Shown one piece after another: positions 1-5,161 of a DNA stretch of 5,161 nucleotides. Both the position numbers and the translations under genes were made by a program. Under the pieces are notes generated by a model. That model was not told where the DNA came from and did no database searches. It saw nothing but the letters and a program-made list of their open reading frames with translations. Positions within the stretch are counted from its first letter, which is position 1; every line of letters begins with the position of its first letter. The DNA comes from an uncultured Lachnospiraceae bacterium (lineage in GTDB: Bacteria > Bacillota_A > Clostridia > Lachnospirales > Lachnospiraceae). The stretch lies in NCBI GenBank assembly GCA_910577835.1, contig CAJTOU010000113.1, positions 1-5,161 of the forward strand, written 5' to 3'.

Positions 1-1059
1 TTTCACAGTGTAATTTTGACTGGAGTGTATGATGTAAAAAATCTAAATTTGAAGCAGAGACAGGAAGAAGAAAAGAAATATAACGCCCCGTGGAATGTTG
101 CGGCAGATTTTACTGTAAATATGGCATTTTCCGTATCAGAAATTGAATCCATGCTTCTGGAATATGAAAAAGAACATCGCACTGGCATGAACCGACGGAG
201 TATTGCAGAGGAAATTTATTATTATACCTCTGGTCATCCATTTCTGGTCAGTTATATCAGCAAAAAAATAGATGAGAGAAAACAGATATACAAAGGAAAG
301 AATAAAGGCTGGAACAGGCAGGATGTGAGATATGCAATCAGAGATATTCTAAAAGGAACAAATCCTCTGTTTGATGATTTGGTGAAGACGCTTGAAAGTA
401 ATAAAGATTTTTTTTGTCTCATAAAAGATATGCTGTTAAGTGGAAAAAGTATCAGCTTCAATGCTTTGGAGCCGGTAATGAATCTTGGAATTAATTTTGG
501 AGTTTTTAAGGATAATAATGGAAGACTGGCAGTTTCCAATCTTGTTTTTGAGGAATGTCTGTATAATTATATGATTGCAAAGCAGGTAGTACAAGGGGCA
601 ATTGTTAAAAATAATCATGGTAATTTTGTGGAAAACGGACATTTGAATATGAAAAAAATTCTAAACAAATTTCAGGAATTAATGAAAGAAGAATACAGAA
701 GTGAGGGTAAGGAATTTTTAGAGCGTCATGGAAGACTGCTGTTTTTATGTTTTATAAAACCGGTAATTAATGAAATTGGACATTATATAGTGGAACCGTC
801 TACCCGCGATGACAACAGGATGAATCTTGTGATTTTTTATGAAGAAGATAAATTTATCATAGAACTAAAGCTGTGGTATCACAGAAAATATAATGAAAAA
901 AGACTGGAGGCTTTTGCAGATTTTATGAATGGCAGACATCAGAAAAAAGGGTATCTGATTACATTTTATTTTTATAATGGCAGAGAGAAAATGCATGAGG
1001 ATTATACACAGGAGCTTCATCAATATAAAGGGAAAGAGATTTATGAGGTAGTGGTGTGA
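1..1059 (+). CDS. AAA-like ATPase with C-terminal PD-(D/E)XK nuclease-fold domain, 5'-partial
   Basis: The frame is open from base 1 (FHSVILTGVYDVKNL...), so the gene enters from the left and the TTG at 16 is not its start. I see 352 codons plus TGA. Residues 5-15 (ILTGVYDVKNL) look like the sensor-1 strand of a P-loop ATPase. The block APWNVAADF, then YTSGHPFLVSYISKKID (about residues 71-87), is typical of a large clostridial family of AAA-like proteins whose N-terminus carries the Walker A motif; here that part is outside the window. The C-terminal third has FLERHGRLLFL, then a strand pair ending in IELKLW (ELK at 862-870), then GYLITFYFY, which is the PD-(D/E)XK nuclease-like fold of this family. 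The Asp usually found in the RTDVVVDY-like strand reads Asn (codon 823-825), so nuclease activity is doubtful. Substrate and role are not established for the family. Soluble; no membrane segment or signal peptide is visible. The family assignment rests on memory of relatives. Confidence 0.85.
   Translation, partial: FHSVILTGVYDVKNLNLKQRQEEEKKYNAPWNVAADFTVNMAFSVSEIESMLLEYEKEHRTGMNRRSIAEEIYYYTSGHPFLVSYISKKIDERKQIYKGKNKGWNRQDVRYAIRDILKGTNPLFDDLVKTLESNKDFFCLIKDMLLSGKSISFNALEPVMNLGINFGVFKDNNGRLAVSNLVFEECLYNYMIAKQVVQGAIVKNNHGNFVENGHLNMKKILNKFQELMKEEYRSEGKEFLERHGRLLFLCFIKPVINEIGHYIVEPSTRDDNRMNLVIFYEEDKFIIELKLWYHRKYNEKRLEAFADFMNGRHQKKGYLITFYFYNGREKMHEDYTQELHQYKGKEIYEVVV
219..245 (+). repeat. 27-base direct repeat, copy 1 (inside gene 1)
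   Basis: These 27 bases, within the codons for the YYTSGHPFL segment of the first gene, recur exactly at 5135-5161. Identity stops on the left side of the second copy at the adapter-like sequence; on the right, the window ends. This copy sits in an intact reading frame and is the genuine one. The duplication is best explained as a sequencing or assembly artefact rather than a biological repeat. Confidence 0.95.
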
Positions 1060-1112
1060 TAAAGCGAGAAAACGGGTATTTTGAATCATTAAAAAGTTAT
1101 TTTGGAAAGTAG
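1056..1112 (+). other. Possible 18-codon ORF overlapping gene 1; leader peptide or severed N-terminus of gene 2
   Basis: A GTG at 1056 overlaps the TGA of the previous gene as GTGA, the classic arrangement for translational coupling. It opens an 18-codon frame (VIKRENGYFESLKSYFGK) ending at TAG 1110-1112. This is the same frame as the next gene, whose ATG lies nine bases after the stop. Two readings are possible: a short non-functional ORF, or the original N-terminus of the next protein cut off by a nonsense change. The composition looks like ordinary soluble protein. The preceding bases contain GAGGTAGTG, with a GAGG about seven bases upstream of the GTG that could serve as a ribosome-binding site. 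Nothing else supports expression. Confidence 0.3.
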
Positions 1113-1121
1113 AATTTTTCG

Positions 1122-2120
1122 ATGATGAAAGAGCACATTTTGTACAAAGAGACAATAAAAGAATTAATAAAAAATCAGTCAGAATTATTTCAAAGGGTAA
1201 AAAATGGCGATTATTCTGAGGTATGCTATCAGCAGGAACAAAAAGGGCAATATGGAATTTGTGATAAAAATTATACATCCCGTCTAAGACTTGCCTATTA
1301 TATTTTATTTGAAAAAGCAGATAGCGAAGATATTGTAAAAAGTCTGTTTGAGGAGGAATTGAAAGACAGACAGACGAATTCCTTTCAGGGAATTGGCACC
1401 TGTCTTGAGATTCTTACCTGTCTTTTAATGAAATATAATTGTGAAAATAAATATCAAAACCTGTTTCAAAGAGCAAAAAATGCCAATTTTGACTGTGCCT
1501 GCGGGTATACTGCAGATATAGAAGTGGACAGTGATTTGGACAATTATAAGATTGAGGACTGTATTGATATTGCTGTGAAAATGAAGTGTTTTGATTATGC
1601 AGAAATACTTGTAGACTGCTGGAAAGAAAATGTTTCTGAGTGGAATGAACAGACTCTCTATTCTCTGACCTATTATAATAAAAATATTGGCAGGGAAATA
1701 GAAAATGAACAGTCTTTGAGACAGCTTCTTGATATCAGACTTTCAGATGGTAAAAATTTTGATATTATTTCAGAATGGAGAAATTTAATTCATTACTATA
1801 TTCAGTTTGAAAACTATGAAAAAGCATATCAAAATCTGACTGATATGAAAAATCAGACAAAATTTTTTGAAATTTACAGGATGAATCTTTTTAAGCATAT
1901 TTTAGAGGATTGTATGGAACTGATATGCGGATATCCGGACAGAGCAAACGAGCTGTGGAACTGGACAAAGCCTTTTATTAAAGAATATTCCGCTGCCGGT
2001 AATATGCATGGGAATTTATATAAAAAGAGCATTGAAGCTGCCCATATAGTACGAGATTCTTTTGAAGAAGAATTGTCAAAAAGCTACGATATATGGAAGC
2101 GGAAAATGAATTTGGTATAG
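1122..2120 (+). CDS. Uncharacterised, probably all-helical repeat-like protein
   Basis: This is a 332-residue protein I do not recognise. It starts with tandem ATG codons (1122 and 1125). GGAAAG at 1104-1109 is the only Shine-Dalgarno-like run, 12 bases upstream of the first ATG, so initiation looks weak and the first ATG is preferred. The in-frame TAG at 1110 blocks any longer start. The sequence is soluble, rich in Glu, Lys, Asn, Tyr and Leu, and reads as successive amphipathic helices. Segments such as EDCIDIAVKMKCFDYAEIL and FENYEKAYQNL resemble TPR-type or other alpha-solenoid units, suggesting a protein-binding scaffold (inference). About twelve cysteines are present, including a CAC pair at residues 125-127 within FDCACGYTADI, but with no regular metal-binding spacing. 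No signal peptide, membrane segment or catalytic motif is apparent. It lies 62 bases after the ATPase/nuclease gene and 89 bases before the next gene, in the same direction, so co-transcription is plausible. Confidence 0.8.
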   Translation: MMKEHILYKETIKELIKNQSELFQRVKNGDYSEVCYQQEQKGQYGICDKNYTSRLRLAYYILFEKADSEDIVKSLFEEELKDRQTNSFQGIGTCLEILTCLLMKYNCENKYQNLFQRAKNANFDCACGYTADIEVDSDLDNYKIEDCIDIAVKMKCFDYAEILVDCWKENVSEWNEQTLYSLTYYNKNIGREIENEQSLRQLLDIRLSDGKNFDIISEWRNLIHYYIQFENYEKAYQNLTDMKNQTKFFEIYRMNLFKHILEDCMELICGYPDRANELWNWTKPFIKEYSAAGNMHGNLYKKSIEAAHIVRDSFEEELSKSYDIWKRKMNLV

Positions 2121-2195
2121 TAAAAGTATCAATAGCTAATTTGTGGTAGCTGTATTATAAGAAATATGGAATAATTTTCCTTTAAAAATATATAC

Positions 2196-2200
2196 AGGAG
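2196..2200 (+). promoter_or_regulatory. Ribosome-binding site AGGAG deciding the start at 2210
   Basis: AGGAG is followed by two in-frame ATG codons, at 2204 (3-base spacing) and 2210 (9-base spacing). Three bases is too short for normal initiation, so the second ATG is the likelier start. The difference is only two residues (Met-Asn). Confidence 0.7.
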
Positions 2201-2209
2201 CGAATGAAT

Positions 2210-3394
2210 ATGAGTAAAATAAATGAAAAAAAGCTGAAAAAGTATATAGAAGACTGGAGTCAGTCAGGTAAAAATGAGATGGAGTATCCTTTCTGTGAAC
2301 GGGTAAAGGAAGGCTGGCAGATTTTTTTAAAGGGTGAATCGCTTCTTAGGCAGAAAATAGATGACATGCGTAATGGAGTTATAAAGCAGAACAGCGACGA
2401 GCTGGTGGCGGCATGTCTTGAGCTTTTAAACCCTGTATTTCAGGATATTTGCTTTGAAACGGGCTACAATGGAGAGAAACATGAGTTAATTCTGACAGCC
2501 GAGGGTGATAAGGCAAAGCTTTTTCCACTGATTTATTTTCAAAAGCATGCGCCAAAGGAAGTGCTGGAGCGCTGGAATATTATTGTAGGAAGGCGCCCTT
2601 TTCATGAAGCATATTCCATTCGGATGTTTGGACAGAATATCAGTATGAAAGATGTCTGGGTCTGGATAGAATGGAAGGAAAATAAGACAGCAGAATTATT
2701 TCTTTATTGTGAAAAGCTTGTTTCTTTTTTACAGGAAAACGAAAACGATGCTTACTGGCTTATGCTTATGTGTATTTTGCTGGACCAGGCAGTAGGAGAG
2801 ATTCCTTCTATAAGATATATTGACGGATTTGAATTATTAGAGCAGCCAAAAGATGGAGAAGGTCTGCCTCTTACCAAGCTTTTTAATTGTATGCAAAAAA
2901 CACTTGGTTTGGATACAGAGGAAATGTTAGATGCCGCAAAATATTGTGAAACCTATACAGCCTATGAACTAAAACCAGATGAAAATATCAAGGCTGGCTG
3001 GCGTAAAGATGTTTTTGTGGGAATTACAAGCTGTGTACCGTTAATTAGTGAATATTTGCAAAATGAAAGCAGAATTATGGATTCTTTTTATCAGGACGGA
3101 ATTACAGCGGGTTCTTTCAGTTATTCTGTGGAAGGTTTTGCAGAAGAAAACAGAGGAAAACAGATTCTTGACTTTCGTGACCAGTTGGAGGCCGAAATAC
3201 TGGAGGCTGCAGGAGAGGAGGCCGTTACCTTTATTGGCGGTGCAAGTGGGATTTACTGCTGTTATCTGGATTTTATTGCATGGAATCCGATAAAAGTGTT
3301 GGAAGTGGCAGCAGAGATTTTAAAAAATAAAAAAATTGCATTGGCTGAATTTCACCCATTTTGGAACGATAAAAAAGGGATTCGATTGAAGTAG
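2210..3394 (+). CDS. Uncharacterised soluble protein with ELILTAEGD and GGASGIYCCYLDF motifs
   Basis: The protein has 394 residues from ATG 2210; ATG 2204 would add two. It is preceded by a good AGGAG site. I cannot assign a named family. Visible features are a helical N-terminus rich in Lys and Glu (residues 1-50), then ELILTAEGDKAKLFPLIYF (from residue 92) leading into APKEVLERWNIIVGRRP. This beta-helix-beta pattern recalls small domains where an alpha/beta unit reads 'vitaeG...lfplv..l...aP.l.gW.v...R'. A central helical stretch follows with LMLMCILLDQAVGE. The C-terminus is GGASGIYCCYLDFIAWN (from residue 343) and LAEFHPFW. Such proteins turn up as uncharacterised or immunity-like accessory proteins in Firmicutes, but that is recollection and inference. 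No signal peptide, membrane helix or enzymatic motif is apparent. It is the last gene before a strong terminator, so it probably ends the transcription unit containing the upstream genes. Confidence 0.82.
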   Translation: MSKINEKKLKKYIEDWSQSGKNEMEYPFCERVKEGWQIFLKGESLLRQKIDDMRNGVIKQNSDELVAACLELLNPVFQDICFETGYNGEKHELILTAEGDKAKLFPLIYFQKHAPKEVLERWNIIVGRRPFHEAYSIRMFGQNISMKDVWVWIEWKENKTAELFLYCEKLVSFLQENENDAYWLMLMCILLDQAVGEIPSIRYIDGFELLEQPKDGEGLPLTKLFNCMQKTLGLDTEEMLDAAKYCETYTAYELKPDENIKAGWRKDVFVGITSCVPLISEYLQNESRIMDSFYQDGITAGSFSYSVEGFAEENRGKQILDFRDQLEAEILEAAGEEAVTFIGGASGIYCCYLDFIAWNPIKVLEVAAEILKNKKIALAEFHPFWNDKKGIRLK

Positions 3395-3418
3395 GATATT
3401 ATGGCTGTAAGCAGGCAG

Positions 3419-3457
3419 AATCAGAGCCACCTGTCAAATGGGTGGTTCTGATTTTTT
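3419..3457 (+). terminator. Rho-independent terminator after the 2210-3394 gene
   Basis: AATCAGAGCCACC (3419-3431) pairs with GGTGGTTCTGATT (3441-3453) in a 13-bp stem. It contains a single G-U pair (3426/3446) and a nine-base loop, and runs straight into a T tract through 3457. It begins 24 bases after the TAG of the upstream gene. It separates that gene from the AAA+ ATPase, which therefore needs its own promoter. On the opposite strand the stem has no comparable T run, so it looks unidirectional. Confidence 0.92.
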
Positions 3458-3518
3458 ATCGCTTATTTTTAATTTTTTACCCAAGAGATAATGAAAGAAT
3501 ATCATTGTAAATAAAAAA

Positions 3519-3535
3519 ATGGAAAATCTTTCCAT
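3519..3535. repeat. 17-base inverted repeat, possible operator
   Basis: ATGGAAA-ATC-TTTCCAT is a perfect 7+3+7 inverted repeat ending six bases before the proposed -35 element of the ATPase promoter. A short dyad in that position could bind a dimeric regulator. No T tract follows it, and the short AT-rich arms make a terminator unlikely. The AT-rich background makes chance occurrence quite possible. Confidence 0.4.
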
Positions 3536-3541
3536 AAATAA

Positions 3542-3569
3542 TTGTGTTTGTTTCTTAAAATGCTATAAT
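3542..3569 (+). promoter_or_regulatory. Candidate SigA-type promoter with extended -10, upstream of the AAA+ ATPase
   Basis: TATAAT at 3564-3569 is a perfect -10 preceded by TGC, giving the extended -10 form TGnTATAAT. A weak -35, TTGTGT (3542-3547), sits 16 bases upstream. Transcription would start near 3576, leaving a leader of about 70 bases before ATG 3648. The promoter lies just downstream of a terminator and upstream of a gene with no other promoter, which supports it. Confidence 0.65.
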
Positions 3570-3600
3570 TGACATAATTAGACACGTTAAAAATAAAAGT

Positions 3601-3660
3601 ATGAACAACGAAAATGATATATTGGAGATAAAAAACGGAATAATACCATGCAGAAAATAG
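3601..3660 (+). other. Possible 19-codon upstream ORF overlapping the ATPase start
   Basis: ATG 3601 opens a frame of 19 codons (MNNENDILEIKNGIIPCRK) ending at TAG 3658-3660, thirteen bases inside the ATPase gene in another frame. The ATPase has only a weak Shine-Dalgarno (GGA at 3637-3639) at correct spacing. The better GGAG at 3624-3627 is 20 bases away from its ATG. Translation of this short frame through the site could modulate ATPase initiation. The ORF itself has no clear ribosome-binding site, so this is speculative. Confidence 0.2.
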
Positions 3661-5114
3661 AAGAATATTCAAGATGGGTAATAGACAGGGTATTTCTATA
3701 CTTTGGTGATGAGGCTCTTTCTTATGAAAGTGTTTCCATTCACAGATTACAAACCCCAATCGTATTTACACAAGAAGTTATACAACAGACATATGAGATA
3801 GAACAGGACCGTTATAATGTCCTGTTTCAAAAGCTTTCCAAAGAGGCATTGATTTTGGCTCTTCATTTGGCAGTCGCCCAGTATCTTTTTCCTGAATTCT
3901 ATCATATGCTGAAGGGACTGACCGGACAGGCAGTTACTATGGCACTAGCACTTGAACTGACCGGCGAAAGCAGCACATACACACTCTCTGAACTCAAAAA
4001 ACAATATCATATCTTAAGAAAGTATCTCCGTCTGGAACAGAAAATGGAAAATTTTTTATACAGTGAGCTTTATGCAGACGAGAGACTTGTTCTATATCTG
4101 TCGGGAGACGATGCCCTGCCTGATTGTCTGAAAAACAGTTGCGAATTATATTTTCCAAACCAGCTTCAAAGTAAAAAGTATTTTGCCACAGAGTATTATG
4201 AAAAAATACTGAGTGATTCAATTTCTTTTCCACCTTCTCCAATAAAAACCGGCGTGATTCAGTTATGTGCAGAAGAAGGCAGAGGAAGAAAGGTGCTTTT
4301 GCGTGCTGTCGCTGCAAAAAAGGACGCGGGATGGATATTTATTTCTTATGACAGATTGAAAACAGACGCAGGCGAAGAACTGAAAGATTTTCTCTGGCTG
4401 ATTCAGAGGGAAGCAAGACTCTATGATTTTGGCATTTCATATTATCATGTGGATAGTATTTTATTGGAAAAAGAGGATAGAGACATATTTATTTCTTATT
4501 GTCTGAAACCGCCATTATTTACTCCGGTTTGTATCTGTACAGAAGAAAGCACAGAGCTTATTCCATATGTAAAATATCCCATTCAAAAAATTATTTTTCC
4601 ACCCTGTGACAGTCAGGAAAGAATTTTATTATGGAAGAACTTTGCTCTGGAATATCAAATGGAACTAAACTGTGAGCAATATGGTGTAAAATATCATCTA
4701 AGTCCAAAAGATATCGAAAAAATTTTTCATGGTTTAACATGTTTTTATCAAAACTCCATGACAAATCAGCAAAAAGATAAACTGGTAGCAGAGCTTTGCA
4801 GCAACGTACATTGTCAGCCAAAAAAAGGAAGTCTGCATAAAATCTCATCTTTTTATACAATGAATGACTTAAAGCTGGAGCCGGACAAAAAGAGAATACT
4901 CGAAAATATCTGCGCCTATGTCTTCTGTCAACACAAGGTTTATCATACATGGAATATGAATATGAAATATTCCTATGGAAAAAATGTAACAGCATTGTTT
5001 TACGGACCTTCAGGAACTGGAAAAACCATGGCGGCACATGTTTTGTCGCATGAGCTGAAGATGCCTCTTTATCAGATTGACTTATCGCAGGTAGTAGATA
5101 AATATATCGGAGAA
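3648..5114 (+). CDS. AAA+ ATPase of contractile-injection-system type, N-terminal 489 residues (3' truncated by artefact)
   Basis: Starting at ATG 3648 (in-frame TGA at 3615 and no alternative ATG between), 489 genuine residues are readable. Residues 1-200 are helical: LSKEALILALHLAVAQYLFPEFY, LTGQAVTMALALEL and LVLYLSGDDALPDCL match the pattern of the N-terminal region of large AAA+ proteins in Afp/PVC-like extracellular injection systems. Residues 202-330 look like a decayed AAA module: GVIQLCAEEGRGRKVLLRAV has a P-loop shape but lacks the Walker A Lys-Thr, and YYHVDSILL resembles a Walker B strand. The second module has an intact Walker A, GPSGTGKT at residues 453-460, followed by LYQIDLSQVVDKYIGE, which in relatives continues as TEKNL. 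In Afp-type systems the ATPase is thought to act in assembly or remodelling of the particle in the cytoplasm. After Glu489 the sequence turns into the Tn5 adapter. The frame then reads Arg-Cys-Val-stop (5115-5126), which is not real; Walker B, sensor and arginine-finger regions are missing. Homologues also occur outside such clusters, and no sheath, tube or baseplate gene is visible here. Confidence 0.85.
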
Positions 5115-5134
5115 AGATGTGTATAAGAGAACAG
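5115..5134 (+). other. Tn5 mosaic-end (tagmentation adapter) sequence, artefact
   Basis: The bases agatgtgtataagagaacag equal the 19-base engineered Tn5 mosaic end (AGATGTGTATAAGAGACAG) with one extra A. The natural IS50 ends differ: the outside end reads ACTTGTGTATAAGAGTCAG and the inside end AGATCTGATCAAGAGACAG in this orientation. The match is thus to the laboratory hybrid used in tagmentation libraries. It interrupts the ATPase right after the conserved KYIGE and is followed by a copy of bases 219-245. A 3'-ward CAG followed by insert is exactly how an adapter meets genomic DNA at the start of a read. Confidence 0.95.
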
Positions 5135-5161
5135 TTATTATACCTCTGGTCATCCATTTCT
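5135..5161 (+). repeat. 27-base direct repeat, copy 2 (artefactual tail after adapter)
   Basis: The last 27 bases of the window are identical to 219-245 in the same orientation and follow directly on the Tn5 mosaic end. They look like the first bases of a library fragment from gene 1, wrongly joined to the ATPase gene. No frame or neighbouring sequence supports a second real copy of gene 1 here. Confidence 0.93.

Noticed and set aside
16..1059. TTG at base 16 as the start of gene 1
   Set aside because: The frame is open to base 1 and the residues before the TTG (FHSVI) fit the conserved sensor strand of the family. The gene is cut by the window edge rather than starting here.
865..1278. 137-codon minus-strand ORF across the end of gene 1 and start of gene 2
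   Set aside because: It is antisense to the conserved nuclease-fold region. Its Phe, Leu and Ile richness is what AT-rich antisense sequence gives.
2134..2151. AGCTA/TAGCT hairpin after gene 2 as a terminator
   Set aside because: The stem is only five pairs and no T tract follows. Transcription probably continues into the 2210 gene.
3048..3293. 81-codon plus-strand ORF inside the 2210-3394 gene
   Set aside because: It is wholly contained in another frame of a well-supported gene and has no ribosome-binding site or recognisable motif.
3569..3574. Perfect TTGACA as a second -35 element
   Set aside because: No acceptable -10 lies 16-18 bases downstream; only A-rich sequence is there. It overlaps the better TGC-TATAAT promoter and is probably chance.
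4591..5157. 188-codon minus-strand ORF overlapping the ATPase and the adapter
   Set aside because: It runs antisense to a convincing coding region with conserved AAA+ motifs, spans the artefactual junction, and its translation resembles no protein family.
5115..5161. A natural Tn5/IS50-type transposon end
   Set aside because: The sequence matches the synthetic hybrid mosaic end, not the natural outside or inside ends. No transposase, resistance gene or nine-base target duplication is visible, and host-locus sequence follows immediately.

Overview
The window is AT-rich DNA with short intergenic gaps and Gram-positive-style purine ribosome-binding sites. Together with the protein families it carries, this points to an anaerobic low-GC Firmicute, most likely a gut clostridium of the Lachnospiraceae type. 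That assignment is inferred from recognition of the families, not from a search. All real genes read on the + strand.

Layout. (1) Bases 1-1059 hold the 3' two-thirds or so of an AAA-like ATPase with a C-terminal PD-(D/E)XK nuclease-fold domain. Its ATP-binding N-terminus lies off the left edge, and the usual catalytic Asp of the nuclease fold reads Asn. (2) Bases 1056-1112 hold an 18-codon reading frame. It overlaps gene 1 by GTGA and is closed by a TAG lying in the frame of the next gene. (3) Bases 1122-2120 encode an unrecognised, probably all-helical protein. (4) Bases 2210-3394 encode a second unrecognised soluble protein, closed by a strong intrinsic terminator at 3419-3457. (5) Bases 3458-3647 form an AT-rich regulatory gap with an inverted repeat, an extended -10 promoter and a possible 19-codon upstream ORF. 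(6) Bases 3648-5114 encode the N-terminal part of a two-module AAA+ ATPase of the type found in extracellular contractile injection system (Afp/PVC-like) clusters. It carries a degenerate first P-loop and an intact second one. No other injection-system gene is visible.

The right end is not natural. From base 5115 the sequence becomes the engineered Tn5 mosaic end used in tagmentation libraries, with one extra A. It is followed by an exact 27-base copy of bases 219-245. The apparent stop of the ATPase at 5124-5126 lies inside this adapter. The ATPase is therefore truncated by a library or assembly artefact, and the join from 5114 back to gene 1 must not be read as biology.

Genes 1 to 4 could form one co-directional transcription unit ending at the terminator. 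The ATPase starts a separate unit that would continue past the artefact. I find no mobile element, CRISPR array or RNA gene.
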